From Aquipseudomonas alcaligenes (lineage in GTDB: Bacteria > Pseudomonadota > Gammaproteobacteria > Pseudomonadales > Pseudomonadaceae), in NCBI RefSeq assembly GCF_003205495.1, contig NZ_QJRX01000010.1, positions 62,001-126,000 on the forward strand: a DNA stretch of 64,000 bases, given 5' to 3'. A program made the position numbers and the translations under genes. Shown piece by piece: positions 16,324 to 24,584 of the stretch; position 1 is the first letter of the stretch; every line of letters begins with the position of its first letter. The notes under the pieces were generated by a model, which ran no database searches, was not told where the DNA came from, and was given only the letters and a program-made list of their open reading frames with translations.

Positions 16324-17534
16324 TGGAAAAATTCATGGCCTGGATCGATGCGCGCTTCCCCGCGACCAAGATGTGGGAAGACCATCTGAGCAAGTACTAC
16401 GCTCCGAAGAACTTCAATTTCTTCTATTTCTTCGGTTCGCTGGCCCTGCTGGTGCTGGTTAACCAGATCCTCACCGGCATCTGGCTGACCATGAGCTTCA
16501 CCCCGTCCGCCGAGGAGGCCTTCGCCTCTGTCGAGTACATCATGCGCGACGTGGAGTACGGCTGGATCATCCGCTACCTGCACTCCACTGGTGCCTCCGC
16601 GTTCTTCGTGGTGGTCTACCTGCACATGTTCCGCGGCCTGCTCTACGGCTCCTATCAGAAGCCGCGCGAGCTGGTGTGGATCTTCGGCATGCTGATCTAC
16701 CTGTGCCTGATGGCCGAAGCCTTCATGGGCTACCTGCTGCCGTGGGGTCAGATGTCCTACTGGGGTGCCCAGGTGATCATCTCGCTGTTCGGTGCCATCC
16801 CGGTGATCGGCGATGACCTGACCCAGTGGATCCGTGGTGACTACCTGATTTCCGGCATCACCCTGAACCGCTTCTTCGCCCTGCACGTGATCGCCCTGCC
16901 GATCGTCCTGCTCGGCCTGGTCGTGCTGCACATCCTGGCACTGCACGAAGTAGGTTCGAACAACCCCGATGGTGTGGACATCAAGAAGAACAAGGACGCC
17001 AACGGCGTACCGGTCGACGGCATCGCCTTCCACCCGTACTACACCGTGAAGGACATCGTCGGTGTGGTGGTCTTCCTGTTCGTGTTCTGCGCCGTGGTGT
17101 TCTTCTTCCCGGAGATGGGCGGCTACTTCCTGGAGAAGCCGAACTTCGAGCAGGCCAACCCGTTCAAGACCCCGGCTCACATCGCCCCGGTTTGGTACTT
17201 CACCCCCTTCTACGCCATCCTGCGCGCCGTGCCGGACAAGCTGCTGGGTGTGATCGCCATGGGCGCGGCCATCGCCATCCTGTTCGTCCTGCCCTGGCTC
17301 GACCGTAGCCCGGTCAAATCCATGCGCTACAAGGGCTGGATGAGCAAGATCTGGCTGGTGATCTTCTGCGTGTCCTTCGTGATCCTCGGCGTGCTGGGCG
17401 TGCTGGCACCGACCCCGGGTCGTACCCTGCTGTCGCAGATCTGCACCGCGCTGTATTTCGCCTACTTCATCCTGATGCCGTTCTACACCCGGATGGAGAA
17501 GACTAAACCGGTTCCGGAAAGGGTGACTGGCTGA
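16320..17534 (+). CDS. petB: Cytochrome b subunit of the bc1 complex
   Basis: A 404-residue integral membrane protein with about eight membrane helices. It binds the two b-type hemes through paired His residues (HSTGASAFFVVVYLHMFRG and HVIALPIVLLGLVVLHILALH) and forms the Qo site with a conserved PVWYFTPFYAILRAVPDK segment (the PEWY-like motif reads PVWY). Two adjacent ATGs (16320 and 16323) are both possible; the second gives the 403 residues usual in Pseudomonas. It overlaps petA by up to 4 nt and petC by 1 nt. Confidence 0.98.
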   Translation: MMEKFMAWIDARFPATKMWEDHLSKYYAPKNFNFFYFFGSLALLVLVNQILTGIWLTMSFTPSAEEAFASVEYIMRDVEYGWIIRYLHSTGASAFFVVVYLHMFRGLLYGSYQKPRELVWIFGMLIYLCLMAEAFMGYLLPWGQMSYWGAQVIISLFGAIPVIGDDLTQWIRGDYLISGITLNRFFALHVIALPIVLLGLVVLHILALHEVGSNNPDGVDIKKNKDANGVPVDGIAFHPYYTVKDIVGVVVFLFVFCAVVFFFPEMGGYFLEKPNFEQANPFKTPAHIAPVWYFTPFYAILRAVPDKLLGVIAMGAAIAILFVLPWLDRSPVKSMRYKGWMSKIWLVIFCVSFVILGVLGVLAPTPGRTLLSQICTALYFAYFILMPFYTRMEKTKPVPERVTG

Positions 17535-18316
17535 TGAAGAAGCTATTTGCTGCATTTGTGTTCGCTGCTCTGCCGGCTTTCTCGCTGGCCGCAGGTGGGG
17601 TTGAATATCCGCTGGACAAGGTGGATATCGACCTGACCGACAAGGCCGCCATGCAGGATGGTGCGCGCACCTTCGCCAACTACTGCATGGGCTGCCACAG
17701 TGCCAAGTTCCAGCGCTACGAGCGCGTGGCCAAGGACCTGGGCATCCCGGAAGAGCTGATGCTGGAGAACCTGGTGTTCACCGGTGCCAAGATCGGTGAT
17801 CACATGAAGATCGGCATGCAGCCCGAAGACGCCAAGGTCTGGTTCGGTGCCGCCCCGCCCGACCTGACCCTGGTGGCGCGCGTGCGTGGCACCGACTGGC
17901 TGTACACCTACCTGCGCACCTTCTACGAGGACCCGACTCGTCCGCTGGGTGCCAACAACAAGGTGTTCCCGAACGTCGGCATGCCCAACGTGCTGGTCGG
18001 CCTGCAGGGTCGCCAGGTCATCGGCTGCAAGCAGGTTCAGGTGGTCGAGGATGGCAAGAAGCAGTACGACCCGCTGACCGGTGCGCCTATCACCCATGAG
18101 GCCTGTGATCAGCTGACCGTGGTGCCGGAAACCGGCAAGCTGAGCGAGGCCGAGTTCGACGAGAAGATTCACAATCTGGTGACCTTCCTCGCCTACTCGG
18201 CCAACCCGGTCAAGCTGGAGAGCCAGCGCATCGGTACCTATGTGCTGCTGTACCTGGCCTTCTTCTTCGTGTTCGCCTACCTGCTGAAGCGCGAATACTG
18301 GAAGGACGTGCACTGA
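17534..18316 (+). CDS. petC: Cytochrome c1 subunit of the bc1 complex
   Basis: A 260-residue protein with a cleavable signal peptide (MKKLFAAFVFAALPAFSLAA). It has one covalent heme site, CMGCH (C51, C54, H55), and a C-terminal membrane anchor (GTYVLLYLAFFFVFAYLLKR). It passes electrons from the Rieske protein to periplasmic cytochrome c. It starts on the last base of the petB stop codon (TGATG), and the operon ends at the strong hairpin just downstream. Confidence 0.98.
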   Translation: MKKLFAAFVFAALPAFSLAAGGVEYPLDKVDIDLTDKAAMQDGARTFANYCMGCHSAKFQRYERVAKDLGIPEELMLENLVFTGAKIGDHMKIGMQPEDAKVWFGAAPPDLTLVARVRGTDWLYTYLRTFYEDPTRPLGANNKVFPNVGMPNVLVGLQGRQVIGCKQVQVVEDGKKQYDPLTGAPITHEACDQLTVVPETGKLSEAEFDEKIHNLVTFLAYSANPVKLESQRIGTYVLLYLAFFFVFAYLLKREYWKDVH

Positions 18317-18336
18317 TACCCCGCGTTACCGCTGTC

Positions 18337-18372
18337 GACGCACGCGCCCCATGGGCGCGTGCGTCTTTCTGT
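18337..18372 (+). terminator. petABC terminator
   Basis: A 13-bp perfect stem, GACGCACGCGCCC (18337-18349)/GGGCGCGTGCGTC (18353-18365), with a CAT loop and a T-rich but interrupted tail. It separates petC from sspA. Confidence 0.8.
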
Positions 18373-18402
18373 TTCTGCTATTCCGAAAGCGAGGAGGGCG
18401 CC

Positions 18403-19020
18403 ATGGCCGCGACCAATAAGCTGGCCTGTTATTCCGACCCTGCCGATCACTATTCCCATCGCGTGCGCCTGGTGCTCGCCGAGAAGGGTGTCGCTGCCGA
18501 GATCATCGATGTCCAGGCCGGGCGCTGCCCGCCCAAGCTGGCCGAGGTGAACCCCTACGGCAGCCTGCCGACCCTGGTCGACCGCGACCTGGCGTTGTAC
18601 GAGTCCACCGTGGTGATGGAGTACCTCGACGAGCGTTACCCCCATCCGCCGCTGCTGCCGGTCTATCCTGTGGCCAGGGCCAACAGCCGTCTGCTGATCC
18701 ACCGCATCCAGCGCGACTGGTGCAAGCTGGTCGATCAGATTCTCGATTCGCGCACCAAGGAAGCCGACAAGGCACTCGCGCGCAAGGAGTTGCGCGAGAG
18801 CCTGACCGGCGTGTCGCCGCTGTTTGCCGACAAGCCATACTTCCTCAGCGAGGAGCTGAGCCTGGTGGACTGCTGTCTGCTGCCGATCCTCTGGCGCCTG
18901 CCGCGGCTGGGTATCGAGCTGCCGCGTCCGGCCAAGCCGCTGCTGGACTACATGGAGCGGATGTTCGCCCGCGAGGCCTTCCAGGCCAGTCTGTCCAGCG
19001 TCGAGCGCGATATGCGCTGA
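18403..19020 (+). CDS. sspA: Stringent starvation protein A
   Basis: A 205-residue GST-fold protein without GST activity. SspA binds RNA polymerase and affects stationary-phase and virulence gene expression. LACYSDPADHYSHRVRLVLAEKGV, VNPYGSLPTLVDRDLALYES and MEYLDERYPHPPLLPVYP are characteristic; the PHPPL..VYP stretch belongs to the surface implicated in RNA polymerase binding. sspB follows 17 nt later, the standard pairing. Confidence 0.96.
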   Translation: MAATNKLACYSDPADHYSHRVRLVLAEKGVAAEIIDVQAGRCPPKLAEVNPYGSLPTLVDRDLALYESTVVMEYLDERYPHPPLLPVYPVARANSRLLIHRIQRDWCKLVDQILDSRTKEADKALARKELRESLTGVSPLFADKPYFLSEELSLVDCCLLPILWRLPRLGIELPRPAKPLLDYMERMFAREAFQASLSSVERDMR

Positions 19021-19037
19021 GTAGGAGGAGAGCCGAG

Positions 19038-19448
19038 ATGAATTCCAGTCGTCCCTACCTGGTGCGTGCGCTCTACGAGTGGATAGTCGACAACGACTGC
19101 ACGCCACACCTGCTGGTCAATGCCGAGTTCCCCGGGGTGCGGGTGCCGGCCGGCTATGCCAACGATGGCCAGATCGTCCTCAACGTGTCGCCCAGCGCCG
19201 TGCGCAACCTGCACATGGACAACCAGGCGGTCAGTTTCGAGGGGCGCTTCGGTGGCGTGGCCCATACCCTGTTCATTCCGGCCGGCGCCATGCTGGCGAT
19301 CTATGCGCGGGAGAATGGCCAGGGCATGGTCTTCGAGCTGGAGCCGCCGGTGGATGACGAGGAGGCGCCGGAGCCGGATGACGATGGCCCGACCGGTGGC
19401 GAGCCGCCCAGGCCCAGTGGGCGGCCCAGCCTCAAGGTGGTCAAGTAG
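19038..19448 (+). CDS. sspB: ClpXP adaptor SspB
   Basis: A 136-residue SspB that tethers ssrA-tagged proteins to ClpXP. The substrate-binding domain spans about residues 1-110 (RPYLVRALYEWIVDNDCTPH and PAGAMLAIYARENGQGMVF). A flexible acidic/Pro-rich linker follows, then the C-terminal ClpX-binding tail GRPSLKVVK, matching the conserved XB motif. Start at ATG 19038 after GGAGGAGAGCCGAG. It ends at a bidirectional terminator. Confidence 0.96.
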   Translation: MNSSRPYLVRALYEWIVDNDCTPHLLVNAEFPGVRVPAGYANDGQIVLNVSPSAVRNLHMDNQAVSFEGRFGGVAHTLFIPAGAMLAIYARENGQGMVFELEPPVDDEEAPEPDDDGPTGGEPPRPSGRPSLKVVK

Positions 19449-19453
19449 GCAAC

Positions 19454-19482
19454 AAAAAAGGCGATCCGAGGATCGCCTTTTT
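19454..19482. terminator. Bidirectional terminator, sspB / BON lipoprotein gene
   Basis: Stem GGCGATC (19460-19466)/GATCGCC (19471-19477) extended by A-run and T-run flanks, between convergent genes. Confidence 0.9.
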
Positions 19483-19512
19483 CATGTCTGCCGCCGGATG
19501 GCCGGCCCCGGC

Positions 19513-20046
19513 TCAGTTGGTGTACTGGTACAGCTGCACGACCTTCTGTACGCCGGACACGCTCTGCACCACGCGCGTGGCGTTGGCGCCTTCGGCGCGG
19601 GTGACCAGGCCCATCAGATAGACGATGCCGTTCTCGGTCACCACCTTGACCCGGGCGCTCGGCACCTGGCTGTCGAACAGCATCTGGGTCTTGATCTTGG
19701 TGGTCAGCGCCGCGTCGTTGCTGCGTGCGGCCAGTGAGCTGGGCTGCAGGACCTGCAGCTCGTTGTGCACCTTGGTCACGCCCTGCACGGTGCGCGCCAC
19801 CTGGGCGGCCTTGTCCTTCAGGTCGGCGCGCGGGGTCTGGCCGGCCAGCAGGATCACGCCGTTGTAGGCGGTCACCACGATGTGCGAGGTGGGGGCGGTG
19901 AGGTCGGCGTGGCTGCGGGAGATGCTGTTGGCCACATTGGGCTCGAGGAACTGATCGTCGATCTTGTTGCCGATGCTGCGGTTGCTGCAGCCGCCCAGTA
20001 CCAGGCTCAGGGCAAGGGTGGCGAGGATCAGGGCATTGCGGGTCAT
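19513..20046 (-). CDS. BON-domain outer-membrane lipoprotein (DolP/YraP-like)
   Basis: A 177-residue lipoprotein: signal peptide ending in LVLGGC with the lipidated Cys at 20, followed by two BON domains (about 45-110 and 115-177; NGVILLAGQ and NGIVYLMGLVTRAEG are the typical strands). E. coli DolP has the same layout and supports outer-membrane integrity at division sites. The start codon overlaps the stop of the SIS gene (ATGA), so the two are translationally coupled; the yraN-diaA-dolP order is conserved in gamma-proteobacteria. Confidence 0.9.
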   Translation of the reverse strand: MTRNALILATLALSLVLGGCSNRSIGNKIDDQFLEPNVANSISRSHADLTAPTSHIVVTAYNGVILLAGQTPRADLKDKAAQVARTVQGVTKVHNELQVLQPSSLAARSNDAALTTKIKTQMLFDSQVPSARVKVVTENGIVYLMGLVTRAEGANATRVVQSVSGVQKVVQLYQYTN

Positions 20047-20636
20047 TCTTCACTCCCGAACAGTTGACGGTCGATCAGGTCGCACAGGCAGTGGATCGCC
20101 AGCAGGTGCACTTCCTGAATGCGTGCGGTGACCTTGGAAGGCACGCGGATTTCCACATCCTCCGGCAGCAGCAGCGAGGCCATGCCGCCGCCGTCGCGGC
20201 CGGTCAGGGCGACCACCACCATCTCGCGATCATGGGCGGCCTGGATGGCCTGGATCACGTTGGCCGAGTTGCCGCTGGTGGAGATCGCCAGCAGCACGTC
20301 GCCGGGACGGCCGAGGGCGCGAATCTGCTTGGAGAACACCTCGTTGTAGCTGTAGTCGTTGGCGATCGAGGTGATGGTCGAGCTGTCGGTGGTCAGGGCA
20401 ATGGCCGGCAGGCTGGGGCGCTCGCGCTCGAAGCGGTTGAGCAGCTCCGAGGAGAAGTGCTGCGAGTCGCCGGCCGAGCCGCCGTTGCCGCAGGCGAGGA
20501 TCTTGCCCTCGCCCAGCAGCGAATGGACCATCACCTGGCTGGCGTGCTCGATGAAGGGCACCAGCACTTCCATGGCTTGCTGCTTGGTGTCGATGCTGGC
20601 CTGGAACATCTGGCGAATACGGGATTGCATATCCAT
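20043..20636 (-). CDS. SIS-domain protein, DiaA/GmhA-like
   Basis: A 197-residue sugar-isomerase (SIS) domain protein. ACGNGGSAGDSQHFSSEL and AISTSGNSANVIQAIQAA are the sugar-phosphate-binding loops. Annotated variously as phosphoheptose isomerase (GmhA) or the DnaA-initiator-associating protein DiaA. The neighbourhood (lpoA-yraN above, dolP below) is that of diaA in E. coli, which favours the DiaA role. Two start codons (20636 and 20630) are close together. Confidence 0.9.
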   Translation of the reverse strand: MDMQSRIRQMFQASIDTKQQAMEVLVPFIEHASQVMVHSLLGEGKILACGNGGSAGDSQHFSSELLNRFERERPSLPAIALTTDSSTITSIANDYSYNEVFSKQIRALGRPGDVLLAISTSGNSANVIQAIQAAHDREMVVVALTGRDGGGMASLLLPEDVEIRVPSKVTARIQEVHLLAIHCLCDLIDRQLFGSEE

Positions 20637-20748
20637 GGAGGCGGAACCTTAGGTGTGCTGGCTGAGACAGCCGGGAAAAGGCGAAGTTGCAGCGGTTTTT
20701 ACCCGAGCGGGGGCGGTGCGTCGACTAGAAATCCTCGATCGGGTCGAT

Positions 20749-21102
20749 TCAGCTTTCGAAGGCGTTGCGCAGCCAGTTCAATGCGTCGCCGGGGGCCAGC
20801 GCTACCACGTCGAAGCGGCAGGGCTGTCGGCTCCAGCGGCTCTCGTGCTGCAGGAACTGCTCGGCGGCGAGGATCAGGCGCTGGCGTTTGCGTCCGTCGA
20901 CGCTCTCCAGTGCGCCACCCCAGGCGGCATGCTTGCGATAGCGAACTTCGACGAATACTACTGTATCGCCGTCGAGCATGACCAGATCGAGCTCGCCACC
21001 ACGGCAGCGCCAGTTCTGCGCGAGCAGGCGCAGGCCATGCCTTTGCAGGTGGTCGCGGGCCCGCGCCTCGGCCTCGCGACCACTGTCCTGGCTGCTTTTA
21101 AT
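20749..21102 (-). CDS. YraN family (UPF0102) endonuclease-fold protein, no standard start codon
   Basis: About 117 residues of the UPF0102/YraN family, which has a restriction-endonuclease-like fold. The sequence from GREAEARARDHLQRHGLRLL through NWRCRGGELDLV and FVEVRYRKHAAWGGALESV to FDVVAL is clear. The region N-terminal to the internal Met at 20979 is plainly family sequence, yet upstream of it the frame has no ATG, GTG or TTG before an in-frame stop. An ATT at 21102, sharing one base with the lpoA stop codon, would give IKSSQDSGREAEAR and the normal family length. Start inferred; function in Pseudomonas unknown. Confidence 0.8.
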   Translation of the reverse strand: MKSSQDSGREAEARARDHLQRHGLRLLAQNWRCRGGELDLVMLDGDTVVFVEVRYRKHAAWGGALESVDGRKRQRLILAAEQFLQHESRWSRQPCRFDVVALAPGDALNWLRNAFES

Positions 21103-22909
21103 TGATGCTGTCCGGCAGGCGCTGCACCTGGCCGCCGCGGAATTCGGCCCAGGGTAGTTGGCGCTCTACGCGCTGGGCCTGGTTCAGGCTGAGATTGCCG
21201 GACAGGCCCTCGACGCGGCTTTCCGGCAGGGCCTTGAGCTGGCTCAGGCGCGGCGCCAGACGGAAGGCATCAACGCCCATGGCATAGAGGCGGCCGAGGC
21301 TGCCGGTGGCCTGCGGCCACTGCTGGCCGACCTGCTGGCGCAGCGGGTCGTTGGCGTCCAGCAGCCAGGGGGTCTCGCAGAAGCGAATACCCTCCAGGTC
21401 CTGGTACTGCGCCGGGTTCTGGCCGCCGCTGTAAAGGTGCGAGGTGGCATACACCGGCAGGTCGCCGGCGTACTGGAAGGCCAGGGTCGGCTTGATCTGC
21501 TGGGCCTGCTGCGGGGTGGCGGCGAGGAAAATGAAGTCGATGTCCTGGCGCCGCGCCGGTAGGGCGGCCAGCTGGGTGCCCAGAGTGTTCTGCAGGCGTT
21601 TGGCGCGGGCCTCGCTCTGGCGCAGTTGGAGCAGGTCGGCGATCTGCTGGGCCAGCTCCACCGGCTGGTCGACGTGCTCGGCGGCGATCAGGTTGCCGCC
21701 GGCGGCCTGCCAGCTCTGCTGGAAGGCGGCCAGTACGCGGTTGCCCCACTCGCCCTGCGGCACCAGTGCCACGGCGCTACGCATGCCGTCGGCCCAAGCG
21801 CGGCGTGCCACTTCGCGGGCCTCGTCCTCGGCGGCCAGGCCGAACTGGAACAACTGGGCCGGTGCCTCGCGACCGGCATCGCTGTAGTTCAGGGCCAGGG
21901 TGGTCAGCGGCAGCTGCGGGCGCTCGCTGAGCTGCTTGACCAGCGGTTTCTCCAGCGGGCCGACCACCAGCTGGGCGCCGTCGGCCTGGGCCTGGCGGTA
22001 GAAGTCGTCCAGCGAGGACAGGCGCGAGCTGTCGTAGAGCAGCACTTCCGGCGGGTTCAGGCCGGCCTGCTGAGCCTGGTAGTGGGCGGCCAGGAAGCCA
22101 TCGCGCAGGGCGCGGGCCACCGAGGCCAGCTGGCCATCCTGCGGTAGCAGCAGGGCGATCTTCTGCAGCGGCTGGCCGGCCAGCTCCTTGAGTTTGATCA
22201 GCGCCTGCGGCAGCTGCTCGGCGGCCGGGTGACCGGCGTGCTGGTTTTTCCAGTCGTCGATGGCGGCCAGCTGCTGGTCCGGGGTGCCGGCGCTCTTGGT
22301 GGCGCGGGCCAGGCTCAGCCAGCCGTCCAGGTCGCTGTCGCCGGAGCCGATCAGCTGGCTCTGCGGCAGGCTGGAAACCAGTGTCCAGATGGCCTCGTGG
22401 TTGCTGCTGGCGGCCTCGCCGGAGAGCAGCGGGGCGATGAATACGCGCTCGCGGGCGGCAGCCAGGGTCTGACCATCGGCTTCCAGGGCGCGTGCACGGA
22501 CCAGTTGGGTGCGGATCTGCTGCTCCACAGGCAGCTCGCCCAGGCGCTCCAGGCTCGGATGCTGCAGGGCCTTGAGTGCGCTCTTCGGCTTGTTGCGGGC
22601 CATGGCCAGTTCGGCGGCGAGGGTGTTGGCGAACACCTGCTGGGCCGGTTTCAGGCCTTCCAGGGCCACTTCGTCGAGGATGCGCGTGGCGCGGCCGATG
22701 TCCTGCTGGCGCCAGGCCTGGTCGGCGGCCGACAGACGCAGTAGGGCGGCCTGTTCGGGCTGGCTGGTGGCGGCCTGCTGCAGCAACTGGTCGATGCTGG
22801 CCTGCGGCGTGCGCGGCAGTTCGCCCAGGCTGGACGAGGGCGAGCTGGCGCAGGCGGCGAGCAGGCCGGCGAGGCAGAGGGCGGAGAGCGGGCGCAGGCA
22901 GGCGATCAT
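21098..22909 (-). CDS. lpoA: Penicillin-binding protein activator LpoA (LppC family lipoprotein)
   Basis: A 603-residue outer-membrane lipoprotein: signal peptide with lipobox LLAAC, lipidated Cys20, a TPR-like N-terminal domain (about 35-250, rich in QQ/AL helices) and a C-terminal periplasmic-binding-protein-like domain (about 255-600; KIALLLPQDGQLASVARALRDGFL, LVVGPLEKPLVKQL). LpoA activates the peptidoglycan synthase PBP1a from the outer membrane. It is divergent from rsmI, as in other gamma-proteobacteria, and heads the lpoA-yraN-SIS-BON operon. Confidence 0.93.
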   Translation of the reverse strand: MIACLRPLSALCLAGLLAACASSPSSSLGELPRTPQASIDQLLQQAATSQPEQAALLRLSAADQAWRQQDIGRATRILDEVALEGLKPAQQVFANTLAAELAMARNKPKSALKALQHPSLERLGELPVEQQIRTQLVRARALEADGQTLAAARERVFIAPLLSGEAASSNHEAIWTLVSSLPQSQLIGSGDSDLDGWLSLARATKSAGTPDQQLAAIDDWKNQHAGHPAAEQLPQALIKLKELAGQPLQKIALLLPQDGQLASVARALRDGFLAAHYQAQQAGLNPPEVLLYDSSRLSSLDDFYRQAQADGAQLVVGPLEKPLVKQLSERPQLPLTTLALNYSDAGREAPAQLFQFGLAAEDEAREVARRAWADGMRSAVALVPQGEWGNRVLAAFQQSWQAAGGNLIAAEHVDQPVELAQQIADLLQLRQSEARAKRLQNTLGTQLAALPARRQDIDFIFLAATPQQAQQIKPTLAFQYAGDLPVYATSHLYSGGQNPAQYQDLEGIRFCETPWLLDANDPLRQQVGQQWPQATGSLGRLYAMGVDAFRLAPRLSQLKALPESRVEGLSGNLSLNQAQRVERQLPWAEFRGGQVQRLPDSIN

Positions 22910-22996
22910 CGAATACGTTCCCGGTACTGATCTGGAGAAAGGCGCGATTGTACCCAAGCCCCGTGGTGGGCGCGATGTCGCGGTCGTGAAACGGGC

Positions 22997-23002
22997 TACA
23001 AT
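22997..23002 (+). promoter_or_regulatory. Candidate -10 element for rsmI
   Basis: TACAAT lies 28 nt before the GTG start of rsmI. No good -35 hexamer is seen at standard spacing, so it is a weak call. Confidence 0.35.
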
Positions 23003-23030
23003 GCGCGCTTTCCGCAATCGAGGTGCGCCC

Positions 23031-23897
23031 GTGAGTGCTTCCCCTGTTCCTGCCTCCGGCACTCTGTACGTGGTTGCCACGCCGATCGGCAATCTGGACG
23101 ACATCAGCGCGCGGGCGCTGCGTATCCTCGGCGAGGTGGCGCTGATCGCCGCGGAGGACACCCGGCATTCCGTGCGCCTGCTGCAGCACTTCGGTATCGC
23201 CACACCGCTGGCGGCCTGTCACGAGCATAACGAGCGCGATCAGGGTGGGCGCTTTCTCGCGCGCCTGCAGGCCGGCGAGGACGTGGCGCTGATCTCCGAT
23301 GCCGGCACGCCGCTGATTTCCGATCCCGGCTTCCACCTGGTGCGTGCTGCACGTGCCGCCGGCATCCGTGTGGTGCCGGTGCCCGGTGCCTGTGCCCTGA
23401 TCGCGGCGTTGTCGGCGGCCGGCCTGCCGTCGGATCGCTTCGCCTTCGAAGGCTTCCTGCCGGCCAAGACCGCCGGGCGTCGGGCCCGCCTGGAGCAGGT
23501 GCGAGAAGACGCGCGTACCCTCATTTATTACGAGGCGCCGCACCGCCTGCTCGAGTCGCTGGCCGACATGCGCGACATCTTCGGCGCGGATCGGCTGGCG
23601 GTGCTGGGGCGTGAGCTGACCAAGACCTTCGAGACTCTCAAGGGCCTGCCGCTCGGGGAGTTGCATGACTGGGTGGCGGCCGACAGCAACCAGCAGCGCG
23701 GCGAATGCGTGATCCTGGTCGCCGGCTGGCAGGCGCCGGAAGGTGACGAGGCGGTGAGTGGCGAGGCGCTGCGCGTGCTCGACCTGCTGCTCGCCGAGTT
23801 GCCGCTCAAGCGCGCGGCGGCACTGGCGGCGGAGATCACCGGGGTGCGCAAGAACCTGCTGTACCAGGCCGCCCTCGATCGGCAAAAGGACGCTTGA
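23031..23897 (+). CDS. rsmI: 16S rRNA (cytidine-2'-O-)-methyltransferase
   Basis: A 288-residue tetrapyrrole-methylase-fold enzyme that 2'-O-methylates C1402 of 16S rRNA in the P site, using SAM. TLYVVATPIGNLDDISARAL, AAEDTRHSVRLLQHF, ALISDAGTPLISDPGF and VPGACALIAALSAAGLPSDRF are family hallmarks. The GTG at 23031 is preferred (AGGTGCGCCC precedes it); an in-frame ATG at 23001 would add ten residues but overlaps the likely -10. Divergent from lpoA; rnpB follows. Confidence 0.95.
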   Translation: MSASPVPASGTLYVVATPIGNLDDISARALRILGEVALIAAEDTRHSVRLLQHFGIATPLAACHEHNERDQGGRFLARLQAGEDVALISDAGTPLISDPGFHLVRAARAAGIRVVPVPGACALIAALSAAGLPSDRFAFEGFLPAKTAGRRARLEQVREDARTLIYYEAPHRLLESLADMRDIFGADRLAVLGRELTKTFETLKGLPLGELHDWVAADSNQQRGECVILVAGWQAPEGDEAVSGEALRVLDLLLAELPLKRAAALAAEITGVRKNLLYQAALDRQKDA

Positions 23898-23899
23898 GC

Positions 23900-23927
23900 T
23901 TGTCCTGGCTCGCCGGGCTGGTTACCC
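23900..23927 (+). promoter_or_regulatory. Possible rnpB promoter
   Basis: TTGTCC (23900-23905), 16-bp spacer, TTACCC (23922-23927), ending 10 nt before the predicted 5' end of the RNase P RNA. The -10 match is partial. Confidence 0.35.
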
Positions 23928-23937
23928 TTGGCAGCGG

Positions 23938-24288
23938 AGAGTCGATCGGACAGTCGCTGCCTTCTTCATTGAAGGGGGAGGAAAGTCCGGGCTCCATAGG
24001 GCGGAGTGCCAGGTAACGCCTGGGAGGCGCGAGCCTACGGAAAGTGCCACAGAAAATAACCGCCTAAGCGCGTAAGCGCCGGTAAGGGTGAAAAGGTGCG
24101 GTAAGAGCGCACCGCACGGCTGGTAACAGTCCGTGGCTAGGCAAACCCCACTCGGAGCAAGACCAAATAGGGTTCCATTGGCGTGGCCCGCGCTGGAACC
24201 GGGTAGGTTGCTAGAGGCGTACAGCGATGTGCGTCGTAGAGGAATGACTGTCCTCGACAGAACCCGGCTTACAGATCGACTCTCCTCC
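23938..24288 (+). ncRNA. rnpB: RNase P catalytic RNA (class A)
   Basis: About 350 nt. The 5' end AGAGTCGATCGGACAGTCGC pairs with the 3' end CAGATCGACTCT (P1 helix). Universal core blocks are present: GAGGAAAGTCCGGGCTCC near 23980, GGGTGAAAAGGTGCGGTAAGAGC near 24086, and ACAGAACCCGGCTTACAG near 24259. This ribozyme matures tRNA 5' ends with the protein RnpA. It lies directly after rsmI, as in other pseudomonads. Exact ends are estimated from the P1 pairing. Confidence 0.96.
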
Positions 24289-24478
24289 TTTCTCTTCTAT
24301 CCGCTTCATCTCGCAATACCGAAAAAATCTTACTCTTGAGAAATTACTTTAAGTTCGAAGTTTAGCTTCTTGAGCTCGCTGAAATTCGCCTCTCGAATCC
24401 CCTCGTTTTGCATCTAAAAAAGCCCCCCTTAGTTCGCTAAATCGCCGTCCCATAAGGATTTTTCCGAGTTGGCGCGCC
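24289..24478. other. AT-rich intergenic stretch between rnpB and the dcw promoter
   Basis: This stretch is markedly less GC-rich than its surroundings. I see no open frame with a credible start and no strong terminator hairpin; GAAG-TTTAG-CTTC near 24358 is a weak stem. It separates the rnpB transcript from the mraZ promoter and may include the rnpB trailer. Confidence 0.5.
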
Positions 24479-24508
24479 TTGACGCTAGGGTCTGCGCATT
24501 CCTATAGT
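24479..24508 (+). promoter_or_regulatory. mraZ promoter driving the dcw cluster
   Basis: TTGACG (24479-24484), 18-bp spacer, TATAGT (24503-24508). The MraZ boxes begin 7 nt downstream, around the expected transcription start. This matches the P-mra promoter described upstream of the division and cell wall cluster in other gamma-proteobacteria. Confidence 0.75.
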
Positions 24509-24514
24509 GTGCCG

Positions 24515-24541
24515 AAGTGGCACAAAGTGGAAAAAAGTGGG
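24515..24541 (+). promoter_or_regulatory. MraZ operator: three AAGTGG boxes in 10-bp phase
   Basis: AAGTGG occurs at 24515-24520, 24525-24530 and 24535-24540, exactly 10 bp apart and thus on the same helix face. MraZ is known to bind direct TGGG/GTGG repeats with this spacing and to repress its own operon. Position just after the promoter supports autoregulation. Confidence 0.85.
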
Positions 24542-24584
24542 TCATAAGGGCATGGAAAGCTAATTACAGTGGGGAAGCGCAGCC

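Noticed and set aside
24289..24478. AT-rich gap after rnpB as a separate small RNA gene
   Set aside because: No terminator, no convincing promoter and no stable long stem were seen.
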